DNA of 64,000 nucleotides from assembly GCA_003952965.2 (NCBI GenBank), contig CM025852.1, forward strand, positions 2,773,752-2,837,751. Direction: 5' to 3'. The notes beneath the pieces are model-generated. The model did no database searches and was not told the DNA's origin. It saw nothing but the letters and a program-made list of their open reading frames with translations. Positions 22,320-34,680 of the stretch are shown piece by piece. How positions within the stretch are numbered: the first letter of the stretch is position 1; each line of letters opens with the position of its first letter. Both the position numbers and the translations under genes were made by a program. The DNA is from Morella rubra. Its lineage: Eukaryota > Streptophyta > Magnoliopsida > Fagales > Myricaceae.

Positions 22320-22510
22320 TTTGGTGTTCGAACATATTATTGTATCGTGTGCACGTTTGCTTAATAAAAGATCGTGTGCACGCGAGAATAATCGTGCGGA
22401 AGGACGAATTTAACGCGATATGTCCGGACGGATAGTTATGCGTGCACACGTTATCAATGCCAAAGAACCGTTCAGATGACCTTTGATATCGTTCGAACAG
22501 GTTTCTACAT
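22320..22510. repeat. CACTA subterminal repeats, left end
   Basis: Contains TGTCCGGACG at 22421, GTTCGAACA, CCGTTCAGA and CGTGTGCACG palindromes. In En/Spm, short subterminal repeats bind the TNPA protein; that role is inferred here. Confidence 0.55.
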
Positions 22511-22658
22511 ATTTGAAATAATTTAATTAAAATTTTAAAAATAGAAAGATATTCAATGCTTATAATATAATAAAATATCTACAAATATGCAATCATTATT
22601 AAAAGTAAATAAAATACATAATCGATAAGTACTGACAAAGTAGTAAAAATATATAAAT

Positions 22659-24340
22659 CTACCCAAATTTTTGTTTGGGTGTCGAACGAGATTGCGGCTG
22701 TCTGATTTGCTTTATCAGCTGCCCACGCATCTGCTCCACCACTAGTTGGATCCTTCGTTCTTGTTGTTCCACTAGGTCCTTTGTTGCTCCTCCATCATCT
22801 TCCGGTGCTCTTTGTCTTTTTTCCATTGCTGCTTTGCCATCATCTACATCAGCTCTTCGTCTTCCTTCCGTTACTACTCCTCCATCATCTGCAGATGCTC
22901 TCACATCGTCTGCTCCATATCTGACCGCTTGACGAGAATCGCTTCATATTCCAACTGTCTAAGCCTCATCTCCTCATCCTCCGGGACAAATCAACGGACG
23001 ATGCTGATGAAGATGATCCAACAGACCGTACTGAATGGCCTAAACCTTGCACGTAACCCGCTTTCGTCCCAAACACCTCAGCGAAGATCTCCACTTCGTG
23101 TATGACTTTCCCTCTGACTCGTGCTGCAACTGTAACACCTCCATTTTTCCTACAAAATTAGAAAAGAAGATAAAAACTAGCACATATGAAACATAAACGC
23201 ACACGAATGCATCATTGAATCTAACATTACAGCTTATAAAATTTTTCCGTGCATCTTCTGATTTCCACATGCCATCCTTATTAGTATGTGTCCTTTTATA
23301 AAGCAACGTAGGACTAATCTCATCAGATTCTGAATTTTTCTGTATACCAAAAGAAATATAAAACGTGCATATTAAAATACCTAAGTCATTTATTTAAATA
23401 ATAAATAATAAAAATTTAAATATATTACTTACTAACAACGCTCTCGCGCGTTGGAAAGAACTCACTCCCGATGTGTGCACAATCTTCAGCTTAGCTCTAT
23501 TCTCCTTGTTGATTGCACTCCTCCTCTGCATTGTACATTTACAGTTGTTACAACAATTAATAATAAAATAAAATAAACGTTTAGGATGAAATAAAAATGT
23601 TTAACCTGAAATTCCTCGCTCGCGAATAAATCACAAACACGAGTCCATTCTTCCTTATTCATATCAGGGATACGGGTGCTTTAACGCCTCTTCTTTGGAA
23701 TTGAACACCGAGTAATACTGGAATATTCTATTTCTGTGTGTCCTGTATGCTGTGTTCATCGTAGACTTCACAGTGATACGATCCTCGGCTTGGTCATAAT
23801 CTAGTTGGAAGTCATCCTTAATATATATAACAGTTAGAAACGCAAAAAAGTTTCAACAATTAAAATTTAATAAATTATACTTACCAACACTGGGTACATC
23901 ATATACGATTTAACCCCGTCGTGGACCTCCTTCCACTTATTCGTCTCAAATGGGACATGTTGTCGAACGAGCGCACCAATATGACTCGAGAGCATTGAGG
24001 ACGCCTTGTCATCACTGCCCGTACGTCCATCAGGGATATGGACAGTCAGCTTTCCTCCGGTGTGAGCCTTGAGTAAGGCAATCCCACGCGTACTACCTTG
24101 AATGTGTCTGATTCCGAACGTCGCTACAAATGAAGAACAATAAATTTAAAATTCAATTAAGCATAGAAATTTAAAAGTCATAATATTTAATTTTGATTGA
24201 CGGGGTAAGATACTTACGCACACAACTACTTTGGGTGCCTATTGGACTTTCCGTGGCAGGGAACGGTAATTCGTTCCTATCCCTAAGTGAAGGACCCGAC
24301 ACTGCTAGTGTACCAGGACTACTCTCAGCTCGAAATAATG
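22659..24340 (-). pseudogene. CACTA TNPA-like (Transposase_24) gene remnant
   Basis: Minus-strand exon-like segments in order: about 24124-23884 (HTGGKLTVHIPDGRTG, SSHIGALVRQHVPFETNKW, ending KSYMMYPVL at a GT), 23820-23605 (AEDRITVKSTMNTAYRTHRN, EEWTRVCDLFASEEFQ), 23530-23433 (SAINKENRAKLKIVHTSG), 23306-23160 (LLYKRTHTNKDG), and a final segment to 22659 with a basic/coiled tail (EQQERRIQLVVEQMRGQL). This is the usual Transposase_24 layout in plant CACTA elements, a DNA-binding protein for the subterminal repeats. At least one stop or frame change lies near 23690 (PYP then TGA), so it is broken. Confidence 0.75.
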
Positions 24341-24359
24341 CTTAAGGCATCACCTCCTA

Positions 24360-26165
24360 CTAACCCCGAACTTGCAAATGCAAGTCCTTTTTAATGCTCA
24401 TTAATGCCAAGTCCCACCAAGCACCAGAATTGTCCTTCGTCTTACCATTGACATTCATCAAAGTTCCCAACACATTATCACAAATATTCTTCTCTATGTG
24501 CATGACGTCTAAATTATGTCGAAGTTTCAACTCTGACCAGTACGGCAACTCAAAGAATATGCTGCGCTTCGTCCAACTTAACTCATTGTCAGCCCGTTTT
24601 CTCTTCTTCTGAGTCTTCCCAAACGAACATAACGGTACCGATTCAAGTTGTTAAAGTATCTCCTCTCCAGTGACTTCTTCAGGCGCTGCTCTAAACTCTT
24701 TTTTCCCGTCAAATATGTCGACATCATGCCTCCACCCATGCGTTGCGGGCAAATATCGGCGATGTCACAAAAAATAATGTTTGCCCCCATGTTTCAACGA
24801 AAATGATGTTGTATTCGCATTACAATTAGGGCATGCTAACCGTCCTTTTGTACTCCAACTCGAGAGATTACCATAAGCGGGGAAGTCATTTATTGTCCAA
24901 AGCAAAACATTACGTAACTTGAATGAACTTGACACGGCCACGTCGTACGTCTGTATTATATTTTCCCACAAGTCTTTCAACTCATCTACCAATGGCTGCA
25001 AGTAGACGTCGATATCATTCCCAGGACTTCTTGGACCCAGAATAAGCAATGACAGTATAAAACTTGAATCTTTTATACATTCCATGGTGGCAAATTGTAT
25101 GGAATTAGTACCACAGGCTTTATACTGTACGATAAGCTCATGTTGCCAAACGAATTGAACCCATCCGATGCAAAACCCAACCGGACGTTCTGAGATTCCC
25201 GACCAAACCATTCATATTTTTTATCGAGGTCCTTTTATACCCTAGAGTCTATAGGATGCCTCATCACCCCATCTTCAACCACACGCTTCTCTTGGTGCCA
25301 CCACATATCCGTTGTCGTTTGCCTTGATAGAAACAATCTCTGCAACCTCGGTTTCAAGGGAAAATACCGCAACACTTTTTGAGGAACCTTTGATTTGCTA
25401 TTCTGACTGTACTTCCACCTCGATTCCCCACACACCGAACACTCTTGTAACTCATTGTGCTCCTTCCAAAATAGTACACAGTCATTTAAGCACGCATGTA
25501 TGTTATTGTAGCTAAATCTTAAATTCTTTCTTAACTTTTTTCCTCATAATAAGATTTAGAAGTGTCTCCCCCTCCAGCAGCGCATCTTTTACCAAGCCCA
25601 ACACATCTTCAAACGCCTTTACAGTTAAATTATTCTCTGACTTCACATGAAGTAACCTAACAATGAAAGACAACTTCGAGTACTTCTTACACCCGAGATA
25701 CAACTCTCGCTCAGCATCCGCCCATAACTTGGTATACCCAGAAAACCCAGTCTCCAGACCCAGACTCAACTGTTTCAGGACCTAAATATTTTCACCAGGG
25801 TTCTCATCAACCCCTACTCCTGCATCAAAATCTTCTAACATGTCTCATATCATCATTTATGTTTCCCTCAGAGTCCTCGCTGCTCGGTTTAGGTTCTAAA
25901 GTCACTACCCGGTTAGAAACTTCTGAAATTGACTCTCCGTGAAATACCCAATGAGTGTAACTCTGGTCGAAACCCAATTATGAATTAAATGATCCTTCAT
26001 CTCCTCAACACGTTGGAACAACACGTTCTTACATCTCTTACATGGACATCTTATCAATCCCCGACTATCTACATAACTACGGGCAACGCTCATAAAATCC
26101 CAAACATCATCACTATACTTCGCACTTTTGAGTCTATCAGCCTCATAAATCCAGCTCTTATCCAT
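24360..26165 (-). pseudogene. CACTA TNPD transposase (Transposase_21) remnant
   Basis: Starts MDKSWIYEADRLKSAKYSDD at 26165: a transposase-associated domain with CPCKRCKN. Downstream come KLWADAERELYLGCKKYSKL (about 25700), CVLFWKEHNELQECSVCGES (about 25440), KVLRYFPLKPRLQRLFLS, then ILGPRSPGNDIDVYLQPLVD, WTINDFPAYGNLSSWSTKGR and CPNCNANT (25080-24800), and LRHNLDVMHIEKNICDNVLG (about 24510). These are the standard TNP2/Transposase_21 motifs of the catalytic protein. The frame changes several times (for example near 25220 and 24770) and the C-terminal third is missing after LHLQVRG. Confidence 0.9.
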
Positions 26166-26639
26166 ATTGATTCCTTCAAAGATGAAAATACAAACAATAA
26201 TGCAAACAATGATGACGTTCATACTCAACTCCAATTTCTTTGGGTGATAGGTCCTATTCTATTCAAGTTTACAATATCACGTACTGCACGTAATTGACCC
26301 ACCATTGTGACCGATGCTCTAGAAATTTTGACAACATTTCCCCTCAGTCTCCAGATACACGCCTACAATATTGAGCATAAACACCCACCATTTAAGGCAA
26401 GTGTGTAAGCTTAATGCTGAATGTGTATCCGAAGCACAAAAGGAGATTTGCATCGAAATTTCTAAACACATCTATAATAATAGCAGATACAATTATGCAC
26501 ATTACGCATATTGTAAACTCAAACTATCCATAACGTGGACAATTCAAGAATTACACCAAGTTTGTTATTCGAACTCCGTGTAATTATTAAATGTGAGCTA
26601 AGACTACTAAATGAATGCATTAACATAACAGCAAAAAAC

Positions 26640-28570
26640 CGTTCGGACATGTTCATAAACGTCCAAACCATACATATTAGGTCTGGACGTCTTTAGCAAA
26701 GCGTCTAAACTAAAAACTAGTGTCCGGACAGTCTATAAGCCGTCCGGACTGCGATTGTCGAATAGGACTGTTCTTCGATGCACAGACTCTATTTTCAACA
26801 TAAATTCATGCCAAAATCAACACAAATCACAAACACTTCAATATAAACACATCACAACCAACCTTAAACTACATTATTATCATTTTAGACCCTAATCAAA
26901 ACACACAAGCTTTGATATCCTAAAATTCTTGGTTTTCATCCTAAAACAAAAGAAATTTTAAAATTCACAAATCTCAAATGCAATTCAATGTAAAATCCCA
27001 AATGAGTTGATCCTTTCACACTCTTTTCAATAAGATTGACGTCCAAAATCAGCTCCCCTCTTCTCCTTTTGCTCAAGTCCCTCAAATTTTCATTGTTTTA
27101 GGAATACAAGAAGATAGCATCTGATTAAAAAACGTGTCCGGATCCTGTATTATACGTCCGAACGGTATCTTACAATCGAGCGGGACATAATAATCATTGT
27201 ATGCTACTCCATCGTTAAAGTTGGAGTGGAAGGTTGCTCGTCATCAGCCTGGCTGCTGGTACGTGGACGCTTGCTCATTTTTTAGAATCTACACCAAAAA
27301 GCATTTGCACGGTTAGAAAGACGTCCGAACATTAAAAAAACCCATCTGAACAAATAGTCGAACCGTCCGAACACCAATCAAATCGTCCGAACATCTAGAT
27401 GAAGCGTCCGGACACCATTAAAACGTCAACATATCCATTTTGAAAATCTAAAAAGCGTCCGAACAGATTTGGGTATCCGTCCGAACCCAAAGCAGATAAG
27501 AAAACTATTTAAATTAAACATTCAAATGTCCGGACAGCACTGAAAAGCTTCCGGACACAATCAAAACGACAACGTATAACCGAAGGGATACTATCAGGCG
27601 TCCGAATAGAGATAGGTAGACGTCTGAACGTACAACAGAGAATTAAACTATTTAAATTTAAAATAAATCACATCCGGACATATTTCATATAGAGTCTGGA
27701 CAAAATCAAAATGATAGCTTATACCTTCGAATGACACGGCATAAGTCCGAAAGACTCAGGGACACGTCCGGATGACACAAGAAAGCGTCCGAACGATACT
27801 GGAAAGAAGATCGAGTTAACTCAGCCATGGCAGTGTCCCTCCACCTCCCACACACAACTAAAACACAAACTAATACACTTAAAACAATCCTAACACTTAA
27901 CACAATCAATTTAAATCAATCAAAAAACACAAAGTACTATGTAAAAAATGGAATTGAAATTCTATACGTAAAACTATAAAAAATTGAAATTTTTACCATT
28001 AAAATCTTGTTAAAAGTAAGCAAAACATACCTGAATGTGATTAGATCCTTGAAAGAGTGAAATGACGTTATGATTTGAAAAGAAAAAACTTGAGTTTTCA
28101 GAGATTTTTGATGAGAAATGGTTCGGTATTGGTGAAAATGCCGAACTGTTCGACATTTCAGAATCCGTTGATGGCATCCAGACGTCCCGCTTATCGTCCG
28201 GATGCTTATTTGCACACGTCGCCCAATCAACGTACTTCATATTAAATGCCCAATCAACGTACTCCGGATGTTTTATCCCGATGTGCGAACAATTTTCCAC
28301 TTAATTGGTGCGACGTGGAAGTGCACGTTTGGCTGAATAAACGTTGAATTTCGTCCGGATGGTGACAGCTGTTTTCAACTTTCGTATAACATAATTACCT
28401 GTAAGCCATTCGACGGTTACATGAACGTCCGGATGGGTTCTCAACCATTCCAACAACTTATTTTCATCATACACGTCCAGACTCTAATCCTTTTCATTCG
28501 AATGCCTACATCATTCACTCCTTGTTGCGATAAGGTTGTTCGAACGCTGCTGGACACCGTCCGAACTTCT
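26640..28570. repeat. CACTA interior/subterminal array of CGTCCGGAC-type motifs
   Basis: Dozens of short copies of CGTCCGAAC, CGTCCGGAC, TGTCCGGACA, ATCCGGACAT in both orientations, irregularly spaced (26640-26760, 27120-27790, 28140-28570), in otherwise AT-rich DNA. They resemble the subterminal motifs of the left end and of 34680-35620 and probably are the TNPA-like binding sites near the promoter end of the element. No other gene is recognised here. Confidence 0.7.
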
Positions 28571-28677
28571 AGCACTTTTATTTAACATTAATTTTGTTGT
28601 TAAATTCACTAAATTTACTTTACTTAACTGAACTCAATTCATTTAACTGATTTAATTTACTTCACTTAATTTAATTT

Positions 28678-28888
28678 AGGGGTAAAGTCATAGTTAGCCC
28701 CATATCTTTGGGGCAAAATCAAGTTACTACCCTTATTTTCCAAACCAACAATTTGAGACCCCTATATTTCAAAATCACTCAATCCTCGCCATCCGTTTAA
28801 ATTCATCGTCAAATGAGACGGTTTTTCATGCACGTGCGTCTCACGTGCGTCTACTCCACCCGAATTGACAAATCTGCCCTCAGTAAGT
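28678..28888 (+). repeat. Left TIR of the nested long-TIR element
   Basis: About 210 bases, inverted match to about 33644-33820 plus the segment now left of the hAT insertion near 33080-33120. Confidence 0.7.
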
Positions 28889-28914
28889 GTGAGATCTATC
28901 TTCCCCATCTCTCG

Positions 28915-29325
28915 CACGAACTCAGCTCCCCCCCACTCAACATTCGGCCTCCCTGCCCAAGACTTTCGGCTCTCTCTCCTTTGAACTCGGCTGCTGCCTT
29001 TAGCTTCCTGCAACCCATTGTAGTTGGAGAAGAAGGTAGCACTCGACTCCTCCATTTTCTCTTGGGTTTTTTTGTTTCATTTTTTGCTTGGTTTGGTGCG
29101 GTGTTTCCATTTTCTCTCACACGAACTCAGCTCCCCCCACTCAACATTCGACCTCTCTGCCCAAGACCTTCAGCTTTCTCTCCTTCGAACTCAGCTTCTA
29201 CCTTTAGCTTCCTGCAACCCATTGTCGTTGGAGAAGGTAGCACTCGACTCCTCCATTTTCTCTTGGGTTTTTTTGTTTCTTTTTTTGCTTGGTTTGGTGC
29301 AGTGTTTTCGTTTTTTCTCGGTTTG
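28915..29325 (+). repeat. 205-bp tandem duplication
   Basis: CACGAACTCAGCTCCCCCC starts at 28915 and again at 29120; the two units share the whole text through TTGGGTTTTTTTGTTTC..TTTTTGCTTGGTTTGGTGC. It is pyrimidine-rich and reads as a non-coding leader upstream of the open frame at 29622. Confidence 0.85.
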
Positions 29326-29621
29326 GTCTAGTGTTCCCATTTGCTTATTCCTCCTTTTGAGACCATCAAGATGAAACAACTTCAAGATGACTACAAAAAA
29401 ACAGTAAGAGAAGAACCCAGAGCTAGCTTCCCAATTTTCAAAGAAACCGACCTATTGATTGTGAAAGTGGATGGTTTATTTCGCTGCAATTTTGTTAAAG
29501 CTTCCCCTTGCAATTTTGTTAAATCTTCCCGTTAAAGATAAAGCTTCCAATTGCAATTTTGTTATTTACTCTTATTACACTGAATTAAGTAAGGTACTCC
29601 ACGGTTTTTCCAGCCATTAAA

Positions 29622-30146
29622 ATGTCTGTTTCACACATAACTGGTAGCTTGGGAAGTGTTGAAAGTGGAGCGTCTACAGAGGGCCCAAAATGTTATTGTG
29701 ATCTGAAAGCAAAATCGACTATTGCCTTTACATGGAGAGATCCTAAAATGTGTTCGTATGGACGAAGGGTTATTCGGCAACTCCGAGCAATACATTCACA
29801 GTCGCTTGGTGAACAGTGTACTTGGGAATCAATTGAGAGAGAGCTCCGACATCAAATTGAAGTCATTGTTGCCATGACTGAGCAACATCGAGAAGAGATC
29901 GTAAATATATCGAAGCAGCATTGCATAGAAATTGCGAAGTTGAATATGCAAAATCGAGCCAAAATTGATGCTATGATCGTGCAACATCGGCTGGAGATTG
30001 ATGTGGAGAGAAGGGTTTCAGATGTTAAGATCAGTGGTTATAGGGCTATTTTAGGTTTTTGCTTGTTTCTTATTTTTGGAATTTTTGCTGCTCATATATT
30101 CAGTACCGGATTGCGTACCCCTTTGAAGCTTATGTTAGCCGCATGA
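29622..30146 (+). CDS. GRF-zinc-finger-like protein with coiled coil and C-terminal membrane anchor
   Basis: An unbroken 174-residue frame, MSVSHITGSL... Residues 24-46 (CYCDLKAKSTIAFTWRDPKM) resemble a shortened GRF-type zinc finger, which normally has C-x-C, an NPGRRF segment and a second Cys/His pair; here NPGRRF is missing and C44 may be the third ligand. Residues 68-135 are charged and heptad-like (EQHREEIVNISKQH...). Residues 140-160 (YRAILGFCLFLIFGIFAAHIF) are a membrane segment near the C-terminus. Short plant proteins of this layout (GRF finger, coiled coil, tail anchor) are common and often transposon-associated. It sits inside the nested long-TIR element, so it may be a captured or element-borne gene. 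Function unknown. Confidence 0.6.
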   Translation: MSVSHITGSLGSVESGASTEGPKCYCDLKAKSTIAFTWRDPKMCSYGRRVIRQLRAIHSQSLGEQCTWESIERELRHQIEVIVAMTEQHREEIVNISKQHCIEIAKLNMQNRAKIDAMIVQHRLEIDVERRVSDVKISGYRAILGFCLFLIFGIFAAHIFSTGLRTPLKLMLAA

Positions 30147-30312
30147 GGTGTTTATTTTAGTGTCCAAAGTCATGACAAAATTGATGCTATGTAGTAACTG
30201 AATTTTAGTATCCAAAGTTGTGACGAAATTGATGCTAAGTAACTAATAAAGAACAAAGTGTCAACAATCAAATGCCACACATAGCTGACCTGTTTCTGCA
30301 ACACAACAAAAT

Positions 30313-30487
30313 AAGTAGCTGTCATTTACAGCCAAAAAAAAGCAGCTGCCATTTAGATCCACAATAAGCAGTTGCCATTTACATCCAAAATAACTACCTG
30401 CCACTTACATCCAAAATAACTACCTGCCATTTACATCCAAAAAGAACCAGTTGTCATTTATATCCAACATAAGTAGCTGCTATTACA
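30313..30487 (+). repeat. Minisatellite of about 31-base units
   Basis: About six imperfect copies of a unit with CAGCTGCCATTTACATCCA followed by an A-rich joint. Confidence 0.8.
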
Positions 30488-31312
30488 TTCCCCACAAAAT
30501 ATCAGTAACATGTATCATGTACTCAATCATGTATCTCAAAATAAAGTCCTATATCTGCCAACGAAATTTTTTCCCTTTGTCTTTCACTCCCTTGGACTTT
30601 GTAAGTGGAGCTTTACCCTTGTCTGCTGCTCCACTGCCTGGAGGGGGCTGCGAAACTCGAAACTGAACACCTCCACTACCAGGGGGCCCCCAAGAGCACC
30701 TTACACCTGCTCCTTCTTTTGAAGTTGTTAGGTCGATTAAGATAGGTGTGCTCGTGGAACCGCCTTGCGACCCGAATCATATGCGAGAAGCAATCCCTGT
30801 TGCAGCTACAATGCTTCTGGTATATGGTGGATTCTTCCTTGCGGGATGCATCTGCAATGACTCCGCAGCTGGGGCCTCCTTGTATGGAGTCTCAGCTCGA
30901 CGCGCTTTATTTCTTGAGACCTGCAAAACTGAAGTAATTATTAGACTCTCCAACAAACATATAGCCTTGGTTGTAAAAGTTGTGTGTGCTGGCTCACCCT
31001 GACTGCTGCTATTGCATTATCATTAACTTCAACAATCCTGGACAATAGTTGTGATATTCGTCAGCTTCTTGTAAGCTACGCAAAAAAATGTAACCAAAAG
31101 TTTCAGCAAACGAGTCATATGTATCCTTGATGTTAACTTAATATGCTAGCAAACATATAGGTACACTACGCGGCTCGCTGATAGATTGCGATGGAGTCTC
31201 TTCGTCACGCAATTGTGGTATCTGAATGCTCTAATGTAAACACAAAATAAAATGTCTATAAGTGACAGTTCGTAAGTGACTTATGTTTCTAAAAAGGCAT
31301 CAAACTAGAATA

Positions 31313-31610
31313 CTCACGTGTGTAGTGCTATGTGTACTTGGGGTAGATTGCAATGGAGGTTCATCACATATTTCTGGTCCCCGTTGGTTCTAAAATAATC
31401 AATAAAACCGACCATGTAAAAGTCAGAATCTACCAATCCTTTTTTGAGAAATCATATGAAAATGTATCCCAATGATTACCTTTCGTGTTCTCCGTGTACT
31501 TAGGGTAGATTGGGAGGGAGGTTCATCACATATTTCTGGTCCCCGTTGGCTCTAAAATAATCAATAACACCGACCATGTAAAAGTCAGAATCTACCAATT
31601 CTTTTGAGTA
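31313..31610 (-). repeat. Tandemly duplicated exon-like segment
   Basis: The phrase GGAGGTTCATCACATATTTC with TGGTCCCCGTTGG and ACCGACCATGTAAAAGTCAG occurs at about 31353-31440 and again at 31513-31600. On the minus strand each unit could be a small exon (DEPP.QST.ST) with following intron text. No complete gene could be assembled; 30560-31000 and 31000-32800 hold no other recognisable feature. Confidence 0.6.
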
Positions 31611-33120
31611 ATGATGACTTTCATTCAAAGAGATTAAAATTGCCTGCAATTTGATTGTCTCCTTACGTCAAATAAACTAATTGATCCGCTAAATGAAGCA
31701 CATTTACAATGGTTGCCAACATGAACTCCTTTAAATCATTGGAAACTTATTAGAACCCGAGCAATTAGTTAATTGTTGAAAGTTAAGCTCAAGAGTGCTG
31801 GGTTCTGTACTTAATGTTCTTCATAGGGAGACAGAACTTTAACTTCATGGAATCAATTATATGCTATGATCTATGTCCTATTAGTCACAAGTTCTTGAAC
31901 TTTGATCCAGGCCAACAAAAAAACATCTTTGTGCTCTTCATTCCAAGATTAATATTTGGACAATAACTCAACTACGTACAACAAATCAAAGTCTCAAATG
32001 AATAACCTAGGACCAAATTAAAATGTAAGAAATAGAAATTAGGGATGGACTTTTTGGAAGTATTTGCGCAAATAATTAATGTTAACTATATTTTATGAAG
32101 ATGATTAAGGTCTTCTCTAATTTGGTGACCGAATTCACTAGATTGAAGTTGATTGTAGTACTACTTGTAAAGAATTAACCCATCACAGATTACATTAGTG
32201 GCTAGGGTTCATTCGAGACTGTATGGATCAGAATTGGGTTATCAAGTTTGATTATTCTAGAGAATTACATCAGTGACTTAATTAGGAAAGTTGGATTGTG
32301 GACCATCTAGTTTTTTCGAAATCTGTTATGATGTTAAACCCACTAAATGTGGCAAAACTGTGTTAAATCAATATTATAAGGTCTACTAATTGCAATACTA
32401 CCGATTTTTCTCATCACTCAAAAACATAGCAAAAAGTAACAGATGAATTATGAACAGGAAGCAGGGACCACATGCTACACGTGCTAAGAAAATACAAATT
32501 CCAGACAATGAACAAGAGACCACATGTTGTTGGCCACAAAATATGTGCTTGATTCGTCCCAATCACTTTTGGACAACCTAAAAGGACTATAAATACCTAT
32601 CTAAACTCACATTTCACAGCATCAAAAATTGCAAACTGCCTACTAAATTAAAGACACTTGCTGCGAAATCCTCATCGCAATCTCCAAAATCCCAACAGTT
32701 GTATCCAAATTCCAACAATTATGGAGCCGAACTAAATGGGGAAAGCAAAATGGGCTTACCCTTGAGTCTTATTCTCCTTCGGATTCAATTGCCGAACTAA
32801 ATGGGGAAAAAGCCGAGCTCAATCGACTTCTACAGAGGGAGGCCACTTACAGACTGCAATGGGAGGGCTCGACAGATTTGCAATGGGTGAACGAGGGTTC
32901 CTGGGTGAAATCTGTTTGGGCTCCTTGGAAAGGACACGAGAGCTTGGCGTCGGGAAGGGTGTCCTTCCTTTTCCTCTTGCTGCTGCTTCGTCTAGGGCAC
33001 AACAAAATTGGATTTGGGCATCCAATTGGTCTTCCATTGGGCACGAACAAGAGAAGGGCAACGACGTCAATGAAAATTACTTACTGAGGGCAGATTCATC
33101 AATTTGGGTGGAGTAGATGC

Positions 33121-33643
33121 TAGGGCTGCAGGACCGGAAATTCGGTCTGGTTTTCGGACCGAATTTTCGGTCCTACTAAAATAGAGGACCGGACCACTTA
33201 TAAGTGGTCCGGTCCAGTCCGGTCTTCTGTTAAGCGGTCCGGTTTGGACCACTTAAGTGGTCCAGACCGGTTTCAATTTTTTTTCCTTTTTTTTTTTTTC
33301 ATTTTCATTTTCAACACACATTTTTTTATTTTGAGATTTCGAAGGGGGAAGAGAAGAGGGCATGATTTTGAAGGGGAAAGAGAAGACTGAAGAGGGCATC
33401 AAAACTGTGCGTTTTGACTTATACAAATTTTTTTTTTAAGTTTTGTATTAAAAAAAATATTTATTATTAATCCGGTCCGGTCCGGTCCAGACCGGATATT
33501 AAAAATATCTGGACCGGACCGGACCGGATTAATCCAGTTTTCAAATCCGGTCCGGACCGGACCGGATTTTTACTTTTAAGACCACAAAACCGGTCCAGTT
33601 TTGTGGTCCGGTCCGGTCCACGGTCCGGTTCTGTGCACCCCTA
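33121..33643. mobile_element. Short hAT element made of GGTCCGGACC repeats
   Basis: 523 bp with a perfect 8-bp target duplication GTAGATGC (33113-33120, 33644-33651) and imperfect inverted ends TAGGGCTGCAGG / CTGTGCACCCCTA. Both subterminal zones consist of GGACCGGACC, GGTCCGGTCC and ACTTATAAGTGGTCC repeats, many self-complementary; the centre is T-rich filler. It interrupts the right TIR region of the nested long-TIR element. Confidence 0.92.
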
Positions 33644-33820
33644 GTAGATGCACGTGAGACGCACGTGCACGAAAAATTGTCTCATTTGACGGTGAATTTA
33701 AACGGGGGGCGAGGATTGAGTGAATTTGAAACATAAAGGTCTCAAATTGTTGGTTTGAAAAATAAGGGTAATAACTTGATTTTGCCCCAAAGATATGGGG
33801 CTAATTATGAGTTTACCCCT

Positions 33821-34680
33821 TTAATTTACTTCACTCAATTTAACACAATGTAATTTGACTCAAATTTTTAACTTAATTTATCTATTTTGAATACATAAAA
33901 AGAAATAGTTAAGCATACTTTTATATTAAACATCTGTTATAACTAATCACCATTTCATTGTAATTGCAAGTTAATTACACTAACCGTTACAATCTAATTA
34001 CACTAACCATTCCGTTAACATAGCACTCGTACTAATCACCCATTTGATTGTACTAATTATCCGTTTAAATTGTAATAAATTTAATCAATGAAAGAACATA
34101 ATTAATATAAAATATCAAAAATAATCCAAATTGAACAAAAACACAATCATAATGTCTAGTACAAGCAGGAGATGGTCCTTCAAACGATAAATAAATAATA
34201 GTGATAAAGCATAAACAGAAGACTATTCCAAATCACGAGCTGGTTCGTCCAGATCTTGTCGAGGGCGTCACGAACATGCGCCAAATGCTCCTCCATATTA
34301 TCCACCTATCTGACGAGTGTCACAGCTGTATCGGAACGGTATGGACAGACTGGGACAACTGACATAATTGTTCTCTCACAGATAACAGTTCCATCGCATA
34401 ATATTCAACTCTTCCGTCAGAGCCCTATCCGTTAGAGCAAGTTTGGTCTCTAGACCGGTCAAGCGGCATTGGAGCTCCATGCACAACGAATGCGTCGGCC
34501 ACTATCGCCCAAATACTCTCTTTCAACTCCACTAAAAAGCGTCCGCCCAAGCTGGTTGCTCTGTCTGTCCCCCGACATTGGTGATACTTCTCCCGAGTGT
34601 TCCATGGTCAACCTACCAAAAACCTTCAAACATAAAAAAACCGTTCGCACGAAAATCAAACTGCGTCGTTTAAATACAAT
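33821..34680. other. CACTA interior, no gene recognised
   Basis: AT-rich DNA of the CACTA element after the nested insertion. The open frames at 34459-34759 overlap on both strands and match nothing I know. Confidence 0.5.

Larger units (their letters stand above)
28678..33820. mobile_element. Long-TIR (Mutator-like) element nested in the CACTA
   Basis: Terminal inverted repeats of about 210 bp: AGGGGTAAAGTCATAGTTAG at 28678 and the reverse complement of AGGGGTAAACTCATAATTAG ending at 33820, with shared phrases CCCCATATCTTTGGGGCAAA and CACGTGCGTCTCACGTGC. The CGTCCGGAC-type repeats of the host CACTA stop before and resume after it, so it is a later insertion. A target duplication cannot be defined because both flanks are ACTTAATTTA-type low-complexity DNA. 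Interior: a 205-bp tandem duplication, a GRF-like open frame, a minisatellite and an hAT insertion at 33121-33643. No MURA transposase is recognisable. Confidence 0.75.

Noticed and set aside
28915-29385. Repeated frames with SCNPLSLE-type text as a tandem-repeat protein
   Set aside because: The repeat is explained by the 205-bp DNA duplication and frames are open on both strands; no start or domain is supported.
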